From assembly GCF_029846715.1 (NCBI RefSeq), contig NZ_JARVWW010000034.1:22868-86867 (forward strand): 64,000 bases of DNA, read 5' to 3'. The stretch is from Bradyrhizobium nivariense. GTDB lineage: Bacteria > Pseudomonadota > Alphaproteobacteria > Rhizobiales > Xanthobacteraceae. The notes beneath the pieces were generated by a model. It ran no database searches. It worked only from the letters and a program-made list of their open reading frames with translations, and was not told the origin of the DNA. A program made the translations under genes and the position numbers. Below, one piece after another: positions 17,579-26,367 of the stretch. The first letter of the stretch is position 1. Every line of letters begins with the position of its first letter.

Positions 17579-17679
17579 AGCATGATCCGGAAAAGTGCGA
17601 AGCGGTTTTCCGAAAAGATCATGCTCAAACAACAACCTAAAGCGCGATGATGATTCATCCTCATCTCATCGCGCTTTAG
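17577..17679. repeat. Palindromic repeat, family B copy 1, between two convergent genes
   Basis: Two hairpin modules: gcatgatccggaaaagtgcg paired with cggttttccgaaaagatcatgc, and aaagcgcgatga paired with tcatcgcgcttt. The left TAA serves as the stop of the LuxR-type gene and the right TTA as the stop of the histidine kinase gene. An inverted copy is at 24036 and a half copy at 59868. Confidence 0.85.
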
Positions 17680-18749
17680 GGCGGGTGCGGCGGGAAGCTG
17701 AGCTGGACCGTCAGGCCCGACGCGTTGTCGTGCAGGGCAATCTCGGCGCCATGGAGGCGAGCGACCGCGGCGACCAAGCTTAAGCCAAGACCGTTACCCG
17801 GGGTATAGCGGCTCTGCTCGAGCCGGTAGAAGCGCTTGAACACGTGATCGCGCTGATCCGCCGGAATGCCCGGACCGTCGTCGGCGATCGCGATCACTGC
17901 CCCCTCGTTGGTGCTGCGGCAGGTGACAGTCACCTGCCCGCCCGCGCGGCCATGCTTGATCGCGTTGTCGACGAGATTGGCGATGGCGTCGAACAGGAGG
18001 TCGCGATCGCCCGTGATCGCCACCTCACGATCGCCGCCCAGGCTGAGCCGCGTCGCGACCTGTTCGGCGGCGGCATCGTAGAGCTCGACGACCTCGCCGG
18101 CGACCTCGGCGAGATTGAGCGTGCGAAACGCGCTGCGGCGGGCGCGGGTCTCGATCTCCGAGATGCGGGTGATGGACGCGAACATGCCGAGCACCGCATC
18201 GAGATCGGCGATGGTATCGCCGATCAGCGCCGCGTCTGCCTCGCTGTTGCGCGAGGCATGATAGGCCTTCTCCAGCCGGCCCCGCATGCGCGTCAGCGGC
18301 GTGCGCAAATCATGGGCGACGTTGTCGCTGACCAGCTTGACCTCGCCCATCAAAGTCTCGATGCGGTCGAGCATCTGGTTGAGGTTTTCGGCGACGCGGT
18401 CCCACTCGTCGTGGCTGCCGCGCAGGGGAATGCGCTGGTCGAGGCCGGACATCATGATGGCGCGGCTGGTGGCGTTGATCTGTTCGATCCTCCCGACCGT
18501 GCGCCGCGTCACCAGCACCGCGGCAAGCCCGGCGAGCACCAGCAACAGCACGGCAACCGCGGCCATTGCGAGCTCGATCGTCGCGGTGAAGCCGCTGTGA
18601 TCGCCGGCATCGCCGACACGGCTTTGCACATAGGCGATCGTGCCGAAATAGACATAGGCCATGATCGCGGCGACGATCAGCCCGAACGCCGCGATCGCGA
18701 TCAGCGCCAGGCGGAAGGTCGAGGAGCGGAGCGTTTTAGCCAGGAGCAC
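17676..18749 (-). CDS. Sensor histidine kinase (OmpR-partner type)
   Basis: 357 residues. Two membrane spans (about 12-35 and 60-80) enclose only about 24 periplasmic residues, so sensing is probably intramembrane or of a membrane partner. HAMP (about 82-133) follows, then HisKA with phospho-acceptor His146 in NVAHDLRTPLTRM, then HATPase_c with NLVDNAIKHG, IADDGPGIP and GNGLGLSLV. It overlaps the response-regulator gene by 14 bp. The stop codon is supplied by repeat B. The regulated genes are not evident from context. Confidence 0.9.
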   Translation of the reverse strand: MLLAKTLRSSTFRLALIAIAAFGLIVAAIMAYVYFGTIAYVQSRVGDAGDHSGFTATIELAMAAVAVLLLVLAGLAAVLVTRRTVGRIEQINATSRAIMMSGLDQRIPLRGSHDEWDRVAENLNQMLDRIETLMGEVKLVSDNVAHDLRTPLTRMRGRLEKAYHASRNSEADAALIGDTIADLDAVLGMFASITRISEIETRARRSAFRTLNLAEVAGEVVELYDAAAEQVATRLSLGGDREVAITGDRDLLFDAIANLVDNAIKHGRAGGQVTVTCRSTNEGAVIAIADDGPGIPADQRDHVFKRFYRLEQSRYTPGNGLGLSLVAAVARLHGAEIALHDNASGLTVQLSFPPHPP

Positions 18750-19428
18750 GGAGACAATATCCGATGCCGCGGATGGTGTGGATCAACGGATAGGCCTGGG
18801 CGTCGTCGACCTTGCGGCGGACGCGACCGACATAGACGTCGATGATGTTGGTGGAGGGATCGAAATGCAGATCCCAGACATGCTGGAGCAGCATCGCACG
18901 CGAAACGACGCGGCCCTCGTTGCGGACGAGATATTCGAGCAGCTGGAATTCCCGCGGCAACAGCGGAATCTTCCGGCCGCGGCGGCTGGCGTTGCGCGCA
19001 ATCAGGTCGATGGCGAGATCGCCGACCCGCAGGATCGTCTCCTTGGCGACGGTGTCGCTGCGGCGGCCGAGTGCCTCCAGCCGCGCCAGAAGCTCGACGA
19101 AAGAGAACGGCTTGACGAGATAGTCGTCGCCGCCGGCGCGCAAGCCGCGCACGCGGTCATCGACCTCGCCGAGCGCGGAGATGATCAGGAACGGCGCGGC
19201 GATGCCGTCGTCGCGCAGTTGACGCATCACGGTGATGCCGTCGATATCAGGCAGCATGCGATCGATGGTGATCACGGCATAGTCGCGCGCGGCGCCGTGG
19301 CTCAGGGCCTCGCGCCCGTTAGCTGCGAGATCGACGTCGTAGCCAGAGGTCGTCAGCTCTTCGACGAGCTGGCCTGCGGTTTCCGGATCGTCCTCGACGA
19401 CCAGGATGCGGCGGTGACCTCCGGTCAT
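18736..19428 (-). CDS. OmpR/PhoB family response regulator
   Basis: 230 residues. Receiver domain with acidic pair 13-14 (VVEDD), phospho-acceptor Asp56 (ITIDRMLPDIDG), Ser84 and Lys106 (LVKPFSF). A winged-helix DNA-binding domain (about 130-226) has the typical ending VRRKVDD...IHTIRGIGYCL. All phosphorelay residues are intact. It is the first gene of the pair with the overlapping histidine kinase. A 6-bp inverted repeat (gttccg/cggaac at 19466-19485) lies upstream and could be a binding site, though this is weak. Confidence 0.92.
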   Translation of the reverse strand: MTGGHRRILVVEDDPETAGQLVEELTTSGYDVDLAANGREALSHGAARDYAVITIDRMLPDIDGITVMRQLRDDGIAAPFLIISALGEVDDRVRGLRAGGDDYLVKPFSFVELLARLEALGRRSDTVAKETILRVGDLAIDLIARNASRRGRKIPLLPREFQLLEYLVRNEGRVVSRAMLLQHVWDLHFDPSTNIIDVYVGRVRRKVDDAQAYPLIHTIRGIGYCLRAPG

Positions 19429-19525
19429 GACAAACTCCGCGCGACGATCGCCACCAGACTATCCCGTTCCGGGGCTGAACGGAACCGCCCGATGACGATC
19501 GCGACAATGGTGCGGTACGGCGATG

Positions 19526-20047
19526 CTAGTACCAAGAGTCTCCGCACACATTGACCCATTGCCACCCATAGGGCGTCAAGCTCCTGCGCCAGCAGCCATC
19601 GCCATAATAATTGGCGTAGTAGAAGGGGGCGCCAACGAAGGCGAACCGGTGGAAGCGATGATGGCGGAAGAAAAACGCGTGACGGCCGATGAAGGGCCTG
19701 CCGTGCCAGCCGGTGCCGGCGAAGCGCGGTCCGAAGGCGGCGCGGGTCGCTAGTGGTGCACCGGCAAAGCGTGGCCCAAAGGCAGCGCGGGCGGCCATCG
19801 GCGAGCCGGCGAAGCGAGCGCCACCGAAATGGCCACCGCCCATGCCGCCGAAGTGCATGCCACCGCCACCCATACCGCCGGCGCGCATCCCTCCACCGCC
19901 AAAATGCCCGCCGCCACCGCCGCCAAAACCGCCACCGCCGTGTCCGCCGCCACCACCGCCGCCCCCGCGGGCGAGAACGGGCGAGGCGACCGCCAGAGTC
20001 GCAGCAACTGCCGCTGCGACGATGCCTGTGAGAAGCCTGTTGTTCAT
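19526..20047 (-). CDS. Secreted glycine-rich protein
   Basis: 173 residues with a signal peptide (1-27, ending SPVLARG). A long Gly/His-rich tract (GGGGGGGGHGGGGFGGGGG) follows, then an Arg/Ala/Phe repeat region (AAFGPRFAGAPLATRAAFGP) and a C-terminal part rich in His, Phe and Tyr ending GWQWVNVCGDSWY. Low-complexity secreted proteins of this build are common in Bradyrhizobium. Function is unknown. The His content could bind metal, which is only a guess. Confidence 0.75.
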   Translation of the reverse strand: MNNRLLTGIVAAAVAATLAVASPVLARGGGGGGGGHGGGGFGGGGGGHFGGGGMRAGGMGGGGMHFGGMGGGHFGGARFAGSPMAARAAFGPRFAGAPLATRAAFGPRFAGTGWHGRPFIGRHAFFFRHHRFHRFAFVGAPFYYANYYGDGCWRRSLTPYGWQWVNVCGDSWY

Positions 20048-20183
20048 CTAAGTATCCTCCTTGTCGCGGCGATGGTCTCGCCACTCCAGGGGATCAGATG
20101 AGGAAATCCCGCCCTCACCTTCAACTTACAAATGCGCCAGATTCTGACGCGGGAGTTAGGAAGGCGGACCCGCGCTCTCTCCT

Positions 20184-20261
20184 CGTCATGGCGAGGAGCC
20201 CTTGCGACGATGCAATCCAGACTGTCTCAGCGGAGAGATTTCTGGATCGCAATGACGGCGA
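20184..20261. repeat. Palindromic intergenic repeat, family E (single copy here)
   Basis: gtcatggcgaggagcccttgc ... gcaatccag ... ctggatcgcaatgacgg is the imperfect palindrome widely seen between genes in Bradyrhizobium, from memory. No second copy lies in this window. Confidence 0.55.
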
Positions 20262-20314
20262 GGATAGAGCTCTCCATACGTCGAGCAGCTCAACGTGCGG
20301 GAGCGATTCGACAT

Positions 20315-20336
20315 CTCCCCGCTCAAGAGCGGGGAG
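20315..20336. repeat. Perfect 10-bp hairpin at the tex 3' end
   Basis: ctccccgctc-aa-gagcggggag, 11 bp downstream of the tex stop codon at 20348. There is no T run, so it is either a repeat fragment or a 3' stabilising hairpin and not a classical terminator. Confidence 0.6.
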
Positions 20337-20347
20337 AGGTTAAGTCC

Positions 20348-22684
20348 TCACGCCCGCTTGCCGCCGTTCTTCTCGGCTGCGCGGCGCAGCGCTTCGGCGA
20401 GGGCGCCGCCGCCGGAGGATTCCTGCTTGCGCGGTGCCGACGAGGTCATGCGGGAGGGGTTGCGTGAGCTGTTGTCCCGCTGCATGCCGGGCGCGTCCTT
20501 CTTGGCGCCGACCTCGTCGTCGAGGCGCAATGTCAGCGAGATGCGCTTGCGCGCGACCTCGAAGTCCAGCACCTTCACCTTGACGATGTCGCCGGGCTTC
20601 ACCACCTCGCGCGGATCCTTGATGTAGGTCTTGGACATCGCCGAGATGTGCACGAGGCCGTCCTGGTGCACGCCGATATCGACGAAGGCGCCGAACGCGG
20701 CGACGTTGGTCACGGTACCCTCGAGGATCATGCCCTTCTTGAGATGCTTGATCTCCTCGACGCCGTCCATGAACACCGCGGCCTTGAACGCCGGACGCGG
20801 GTCGCGACCGGGCTTCTCGAGCTCGCGCAGGATGTCGGTGACGGTCGGCAGACCGAACGTCTCGTCGACGAAATCCTTCGGCTTCAGCGTACGCACGATG
20901 TCGCCGCTGCCGATCAGCGCCTTGATGTCGCTCTTGGTGGCGCTGAGAATCCGGCGCACCACCGGATAGGCTTCCGGATGCACGCCGGAGGCATCGAGCG
21001 GATCCTCGCCGCCGAGGATGCGCAGGAAGCCCGCACACTGCTCGAACGCCTTGGGGCCGAGCCGCGGCACGTCCTTGAGCGCCTTGCGCGACTTGAACGG
21101 ACCGTTGGCGTCGCGGTGCGCCACGATGCTCGAGGCAAGGCCGGAGCCGACGCCCGACACGCGGGCGAGCAGCGGAGCGGAGGCGGTGTTGACGTCGACG
21201 CCGACCGCGTTCACGCAGTCTTCGACCACGGCGTCGAGCGATTTGGCGAGCTTGGCCTGGCCGAGGTCGTGCTGATACTGACCGACGCCGATCGCCTTGG
21301 GTTCGATCTTGACCAGCTCGGCGAGCGGATCCTGAAGCCGCCGCGCGATCGAGACCGCGCCGCGCAGGGTGACGTCGAGATCAGGCAATTCCTCCGAGGC
21401 GAAAGCCGAGGCCGAATAGACCGACGCGCCGGCTTCCGACACCACGATCTTGGTCATCTTCAGCTCGGCCAGGCCCTTGACGAGGTCGGCCGCGAGCTTG
21501 TCGGTCTCGCGCGAGGCGGTGCCGTTGCCGATCGCGATCAGCTCGACGCGATGTTTCAGCGCGAGCTTGCCGAGGATCGCAAGCGCCTCGTTCCACTGCC
21601 GCTGCGGCTCGTGCGGATAGATCACGGCGGTATCGACGACCTTGCCGGTCGCGTCGGTGACGGCGACCTTGACGCCGGTGCGGAAGCCGGGATCGAGCCC
21701 CATGGTGACGCGGGTGCCGGCAGGCGCGGCCAGCAGGAGGTCGCGCAAATTGGAGGCGAACACGCGCACGGCCTCGGTCTCGGCCGCATTCCACAGCCGC
21801 ATGCGCAGGTCGATGTTGAGATGGACCTGGATCTTGGTGCGCCAGGCCCAGCGCACGGTGTCGATCATCCAGCGGTCGCCGGCGCGCTTGAGGTCGGCGA
21901 TGCCGAACCGCTTCATGATCTTCAGCTCATAGGCACTCGGCACGCCCGGAGGCGATGCTTCGGCCTCGGCCTGGATCTGGAGATCGAGGATCTCTTCCTT
22001 CTCGCCGCGGAACATCGCGAGGATGCGGTGCGAGGGCAGCTTCGTCAGCGGCTCGGAGAACTCGAAATAGTCGGCGAACTTTTCGCCCTCGGTTTTCTTG
22101 CCGTCGCGCACCTTGGAGGCCATGCGCGCATTGGTCCACACCTCCTCGCGCAGGCTCCCGATCAGGTCGGCGTCCTCGTCGAAGCGCTCGACCAGGATGG
22201 CGCGGGCGCCGTCGAGCGCCGCAGCGGCATCGGCAACGCCCTTTTCGGCGTTGACGAAGGCTTCGGCTACGACCTTCGGATCGTTGGTGGGCTCGGCCAT
22301 GAGCTGATTGGCGAGCGGCTCGAGGCCGGCTTCCTTGGCGATCTCCGCCTTGGTGCGGCGCTTCGGCTTGAACGGCAGATAGATGTCTTCGAGGCGCGCC
22401 TTGCTGTCGGCGGCCAGAATGGAGGCTTCCAGCGCGGCATCGAGCTTGCCCTGCTCGCGGACCGATTCGAGGATGGACTTGCGGCGGTCCTCGAGCTCGC
22501 GCAGGTAACCCAGGCGCTCCTCCAGGGTGCGCAATTGCGCGTCGTCGAGCGCGCCGGTCGCTTCCTTGCGGTAGCGGGCGATGAAGGGAACCGTGGCGCC
22601 GCCGTCGAGCAGCGCCACCGTCGCCTCGACCTGCTCCGCCCGAACCCCAAGCTCCTGCGCAATTTTCTGGTTGATATTTGCCAC
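20348..22684 (-). CDS. tex: Tex family RNA-binding transcription accessory protein
   Basis: 778 residues, full length for the family. Order: N-terminal helical Tex domain (IAQELGVRAEQVEATVALLDGG), YqgF/RNase H-like domain (about 325-450, GLDPGFRTGVKVAVTD), tandem helix-hairpin-helix (LLARVSGVGSGLASSIVAHR), and a C-terminal S1 RNA-binding domain (about 645-715, GMILEGTVTNVAAFGAFVDI). The tail is basic. GTG 22684 has a gagggg ribosome site. Tex binds nucleic acid non-specifically and associates with transcription complexes in other bacteria. It is monocistronic here. Confidence 0.95.
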   Translation of the reverse strand: MANINQKIAQELGVRAEQVEATVALLDGGATVPFIARYRKEATGALDDAQLRTLEERLGYLRELEDRRKSILESVREQGKLDAALEASILAADSKARLEDIYLPFKPKRRTKAEIAKEAGLEPLANQLMAEPTNDPKVVAEAFVNAEKGVADAAAALDGARAILVERFDEDADLIGSLREEVWTNARMASKVRDGKKTEGEKFADYFEFSEPLTKLPSHRILAMFRGEKEEILDLQIQAEAEASPPGVPSAYELKIMKRFGIADLKRAGDRWMIDTVRWAWRTKIQVHLNIDLRMRLWNAAETEAVRVFASNLRDLLLAAPAGTRVTMGLDPGFRTGVKVAVTDATGKVVDTAVIYPHEPQRQWNEALAILGKLALKHRVELIAIGNGTASRETDKLAADLVKGLAELKMTKIVVSEAGASVYSASAFASEELPDLDVTLRGAVSIARRLQDPLAELVKIEPKAIGVGQYQHDLGQAKLAKSLDAVVEDCVNAVGVDVNTASAPLLARVSGVGSGLASSIVAHRDANGPFKSRKALKDVPRLGPKAFEQCAGFLRILGGEDPLDASGVHPEAYPVVRRILSATKSDIKALIGSGDIVRTLKPKDFVDETFGLPTVTDILRELEKPGRDPRPAFKAAVFMDGVEEIKHLKKGMILEGTVTNVAAFGAFVDIGVHQDGLVHISAMSKTYIKDPREVVKPGDIVKVKVLDFEVARKRISLTLRLDDEVGAKKDAPGMQRDNSSRNPSRMTSSAPRKQESSGGGALAEALRRAAEKNGGKRA

Positions 22685-22762
22685 GCGAGAACCCCTCTAT
22701 CCAAGCACGCATCGCGGAGGCGAACCACCGGCTGCGGGACGCCGCTTATGGACCAATCGGGG

Positions 22763-22774
22763 TTGATTCATCAA
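22763..22774. promoter_or_regulatory. Candidate operator ttgat-tc-atcaa
   Basis: A perfect 12-bp palindrome between the divergent tex and cyanuric acid amidohydrolase genes. It resembles a FixK/FNR site but has a 2-nt instead of a 4-nt spacer, so another regulator is more likely if it is functional. Confidence 0.3.
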
Positions 22775-22928
22775 GGTGCGGCGGACGGCCGTCGACAAGG
22801 GATTTTTTGTTGAAGCGATGCGATCTCGCCACAATCGTGGGGGCGGCGCAGACGACGGGGATTGACAGCCGCCCCGGTTCGACGACTGTTTTGTCTGCCG
22901 GACCACCGAACTCCCCACGAGGACTATA

Positions 22929-24038
22929 ATGCGGACGACATCGGTCGGCGTCATCAGGATCGCCACCAAGGGCCCCGGCGACGTCTCCGGCCTCCTGGGC
23001 ATGATCGGCTCCGGCGCGATCGATCCGAAGGCGATTCTGGCCATCCTCGGCAAAACCGAGGGCAATGGCGGCGTCAACGACTTCACCCGGGAATATGCCG
23101 TGGCCGCGCTGTGCACGGCGCTGGCGCCCCACCTAGGCCTGTCGCCGCAGGAGGTCGAGCAGCGCATCGCTTTCGTAATGTCGGGCGGCACCGAGGGCGT
23201 GCTCAGCCCGCACATCACGGTGTTCACGCGCCAGGAGGTCGGGGGACGACCGGCAGGCATCTCCGGTAAGCGCCTGAGCATCGGCATGGCGCACACCCGC
23301 GATTTCCTGCCTGAAGAGCTCGGCCGTTCCGCACAGATCACGGAGACAGCCAAGGCCGTGAAGGCGGCGATGGAGGATGCCGGCACTGCTGACCCCGCCG
23401 ACATTCATTTCGTGCAGATCAAGTGCCCGCTGCTCACCAGTGATCGCGTCGAAGCGGCGAACGCGCGCGGCAACAAGACGGTGACAACCAGCGCCTATAC
23501 CTCGATGGCCTATTCGCGCGGCGCCTCCGCGCTCGGGGTTGCGGTCGCGCTCGGCGAGATCGCCTCCGACATTCGCGACGACGACGTGCTGCGACGCTAC
23601 GATTTGTTCTCGAAGGTTGCCTCGACCTCGTCCGGGATCGAGCTGATGCACAACGTCGTCATCGTGCTCGGCAACGCGATGTCGTCGACCAGCGAATTCG
23701 AGATCGGGCATGCCGTGATGGGCGATGCGATCGATTCCGCCGCGGTCATGTCCGCGCTGAACACCGTTGGGCTCGGCATTGCGCCGCAGGCCACCGCGGG
23801 CCGAGAGCTCGTCAACATCTTCGCCAAGGCGGAGGCCTCGCCTGATGGCAGCGTGCGCGGCTTTCGCCACACCATGCTCGAAGATACCGACATCAGCTCG
23901 ACACGCCACGCCCGCGCTGCCGTTGGCGGGTTGATTGCCGGCCTCGCCGGCACCGGGGCGGTCTACGTCTCCGGCGGCGCCGAGCATCAGGGGCCGGCGG
24001 GCGGCGGGCCGGTTGCGGTCATCGCACGGCTGTCCTAA
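22929..24038 (+). CDS. Cyanuric acid amidohydrolase/barbiturase family ring-opening amidase
   Basis: 369 residues, the length of AtzD/TrzD. The family has three repeated subdomains, each giving a Lys-Ser pair. Here Lys42 (LGKTEGNG) with Ser85 (MSGGTEG), Lys165 with Ser234/235 (ASTSSGIE), and Lys300 with Ser348 (VSGGAEHQGPAGGG) fit that pattern. The enzyme opens cyanuric acid (to carboxybiuret/biuret) or barbiturate (to ureidomalonate); which one is not decidable by eye. An amidase gene follows after repeat B, which suits stepwise N-heterocycle use as a nitrogen source. The TAA stop is shared with the repeat. Confidence 0.92.
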   Translation: MRTTSVGVIRIATKGPGDVSGLLGMIGSGAIDPKAILAILGKTEGNGGVNDFTREYAVAALCTALAPHLGLSPQEVEQRIAFVMSGGTEGVLSPHITVFTRQEVGGRPAGISGKRLSIGMAHTRDFLPEELGRSAQITETAKAVKAAMEDAGTADPADIHFVQIKCPLLTSDRVEAANARGNKTVTTSAYTSMAYSRGASALGVAVALGEIASDIRDDDVLRRYDLFSKVASTSSGIELMHNVVIVLGNAMSSTSEFEIGHAVMGDAIDSAAVMSALNTVGLGIAPQATAGRELVNIFAKAEASPDGSVRGFRHTMLEDTDISSTRHARAAVGGLIAGLAGTGAVYVSGGAEHQGPAGGGPVAVIARLS

Positions 24039-24135
24039 AGCGCGATGAGATTGGGATAAATCGTCATCGCGCTTTAGGTTGTTGTTTGAGCATGATCTTT
24101 TCGGAAAACCGCGGCACACTTTTCCGGATCATGCT
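24036..24135. repeat. Palindromic repeat, family B copy 2 (inverted relative to copy 1)
   Basis: Same two hairpin modules as 17577-17679 in reverse order: taaagcgcgatga...tcatcgcgcttta, then gcatgatcttttcggaaaac...ttttccggatcatgc. Its first TAA is the stop of the cyanuric acid amidohydrolase gene. Confidence 0.85.
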
Positions 24136-24249
24136 CCATGACGCGGCGACCTCTCCGCCCGGCGCAACCCTGCCCTTCGCGCCGGCTCAGTTGATTCATG
24201 CGGGCCCTTGCGAAGAAGGTGATGCCGCATCTTAAGGGATTTTGACTTC

Positions 24250-25719
24250 ATGACTTTGCCGATGAGCTGGAATGAATGGGCGCAGCACGACGGCGTCGGA
24301 CTGGCGGCGCGCGTCCGTAAAGGCGAGCTGACGGCGAAGGAATTGGCGCGCCAGGCCGCTGCGGGCGTGGCCAAGGTCAATCCGGCACTGTCGGGCGTGG
24401 TCGAGCTGTTCGACGACGCGATCGCCGATCCGGCCAAGGACGGCGCCAATCTCGCCGGCCCCTTCGCCGGCCTGCCCTTCCTGATGAAGGACCTCGGCCC
24501 GACCATGAAGGGCCGGCTCCAGGAGATGGGCTCGCTCCTGATGCGCGGCAATCGCGCCAGCGCCGACACGTTCCTGACCGGCAAACTCCGTCAGGCCGGA
24601 CTGAACCTGATCGGACGCACCACGACGCCGGAGTTCGGCGTATGCAGCTCGGCCGACAATCCGGCCGTCTACGTCACGCGCAATCCCTGGGACACCGACT
24701 ACACCACCTGCGGCTCGTCCGCGGGAAGCGCCGCGATGGTCGCGGCCGGCGTGGTGCCGATCGCGCATGCGACCGACGGCGGCGGTTCGATCCGCATTCC
24801 CGCCGGCGTCAACGGCAATATCGGGCTGAAGGTCTCGCGCGGCGTGTTCTCGCTCGCCCCGCACATGTCCGATCTCACCGGCCTCGTTTCGATCCAGGGC
24901 TGCCAGTCGCGCTCGGTGCGCGACACCGCCGCCTTCGTCGATCATGCAAGGGGAGCGGCGCCCGGCGAATTCATGCCGTTCTGGACCACGGCGCAGCCCT
25001 ATTCCGAGATGATCAAGCGTGATCCGTCAAAGCTTCGCATCGCGCTGTCGCACACCTGGGGGGACTACACCGCGACGCCGCAGATCGCGGCCGAGCTGGA
25101 GAAGGCCGGCCGCTTCCTCGAGGGCCTCGGCCATCACGTCGAGTATGCCCTGCCCGAGCTCGACTTCCGCGCCGCGTTCGAGGCGCAGACCACCTGCTAC
25201 ATCTCGAATTTTGCCGTGGTGATCTCCAACATGCTGGCCGCGCGCGGACTGGAACGGCCGCCGGAAGATCTCATCGAGCCCATGAACATCCGGATCTGGG
25301 AAGCCGGCCGGCACACGAGCTTCGCCGAGCGGGCGAAGATGCAAGGCGTGTTCAACACGACCTCACGCGGCTTCGGCGCCTTCTTCGAGCAGTGGGATGT
25401 GATCCTGACGCCGATCACCGCGTTGCCGACGCCGAAGGTCGGCACCAGGGAATACCTCACCATCTCCGACAATCCGGACGTGCTCGACTGGTTCGGCAAT
25501 CTCTGGCGCTTCTTCGCCTTCACGCCGCTCGCCAATCTCTGCGGCATGCCCGCGATCTCGATGCCGATGGCCACGCAGGACCACGGCCTGCCGCTCGGCA
25601 TTCAGGCGATTGCGAAGCAGGCCAATGACGGGCTGCTGCTGCAATTCGCCGCCCAGATCGAGCGCGCGCTCGACGGCAAGTGGAACGACGGCAAGAAGCC
25701 GAAGGTGCATGTGGGCTGA
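24250..25719 (+). CDS. Amidase signature family hydrolase
   Basis: 489 residues with the Ser-cisSer-Lys triad complete: Lys80 (PFLMKDLG), cis-Ser156 (CGSSAGSA) and nucleophile Ser180 (DGGGSIRIPAG). Length and layout are those of a cytosolic amidase. It follows the cyanuric acid amidohydrolase gene on the same strand, 211 bp away across repeat B. That position suggests, but does not prove, that it cleaves an amide released by that pathway, such as a biuret or ureido acid. AtzE and AtzF belong to the same superfamily, though I cannot assign either. Confidence 0.87.
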   Translation: MTLPMSWNEWAQHDGVGLAARVRKGELTAKELARQAAAGVAKVNPALSGVVELFDDAIADPAKDGANLAGPFAGLPFLMKDLGPTMKGRLQEMGSLLMRGNRASADTFLTGKLRQAGLNLIGRTTTPEFGVCSSADNPAVYVTRNPWDTDYTTCGSSAGSAAMVAAGVVPIAHATDGGGSIRIPAGVNGNIGLKVSRGVFSLAPHMSDLTGLVSIQGCQSRSVRDTAAFVDHARGAAPGEFMPFWTTAQPYSEMIKRDPSKLRIALSHTWGDYTATPQIAAELEKAGRFLEGLGHHVEYALPELDFRAAFEAQTTCYISNFAVVISNMLAARGLERPPEDLIEPMNIRIWEAGRHTSFAERAKMQGVFNTTSRGFGAFFEQWDVILTPITALPTPKVGTREYLTISDNPDVLDWFGNLWRFFAFTPLANLCGMPAISMPMATQDHGLPLGIQAIAKQANDGLLLQFAAQIERALDGKWNDGKKPKVHVG

Positions 25720-25761
25720 GGCGGAGCTGTTCGCGTTGACAAGCGTTCACGTCCCCGCGGC

Positions 25762-25872
25762 CATCCTTCGAGACGCCCGCTTTGCGGGCTCCTCAGGATG
25801 AGGCTGGTTTCGCGGCGAGATGTCAGACCCTCATGGTGAGGAGACCGCGAAGCGGTCGTCTCGAACCATAAG
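25762..25872. repeat. Palindromic intergenic repeat, family C
   Basis: ccttcgagacgcccgctttgcgggctcctcaggatgagg on the left is partly complementary to cctcatggtgaggagaccgcgaagcggtcgtctcgaa on the right. Each arm also has its own hairpin (gcccgctttgcgggc; gaccgcgaagcggtc). Single copy in the window. Confidence 0.65.
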
Positions 25873-25905
25873 GCCAAGCGCGCGAGCCAACCTCCAAAGC
25901 GGATC

Positions 25906-26223
25906 TTAGTTCTTCACCGCCGGAATCTCTTCCGTCGGCTGCTGCTGGCCCTGCTGATACATCGCCAGCGCCTTCTCGAGCGCTTCGCGCAAGGCTAGCG
26001 CCGCGGCCACGCTGCAGCGCAGATGCGCGGTCTGGACCACGTCGACCCTGACGGCGGCGCCGACCGGCATCAGCAAGTTCGCGGCGAGCTCGATCTGGAT
26101 CGCACCGTTGTGGTGGCCGAAGCAGGATGCGCCGTCGAAATAGATGATCGGCGCGCGCTCCGAGCTCGAGCTCGAAATGATCACGGGCCCCTGGCTGGTG
26201 GCGGGCGTTTCGGTGTCGGCCAT
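25906..26223 (-). CDS. Small protein of unknown function (105 aa)
   Basis: 105 residues from ATG 26223, which has aaggag 6 nt upstream; GTG 26229 is less likely. The core APIIYFDGASCFGHHNGAI then IQIELAANLLMP resembles a short beta-sheet protein, followed by a helix (VAAALALREALEKALAMYQ) and a Gln/Pro-rich tail. There is no signal peptide or membrane span. I do not recognise a family. It diverges from the thioesterase gene at 26368. Confidence 0.6.
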   Translation of the reverse strand: MADTETPATSQGPVIISSSSSERAPIIYFDGASCFGHHNGAIQIELAANLLMPVGAAVRVDVVQTAHLRCSVAAALALREALEKALAMYQQGQQQPTEEIPAVKN

Positions 26224-26367
26224 GGGCACTCCTTGCGGCTAGTCGGACGAACGAGGCGCCCACCATCGTTGCTTCGGCCCGTTCTGTCGAGGCCAAACCC
26301 GGCACACCTGCCGTGGGACGCGCACCCGGGGTTTTGCGCCGCGCCCGACACTGGTCTAGAACGTCGT

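Noticed and set aside
22763..22774. FixK/FNR box upstream of the cyanuric acid amidohydrolase gene
   Set aside because: Half-sites match but the spacer is 2 nt instead of 4 nt, so it is listed only as a generic operator.
20648..22813. Open frame of 721 codons opposite tex
   Set aside because: Fully antisense to tex; composition is that of a shadow frame (Arg/Gly/Leu/His-rich).
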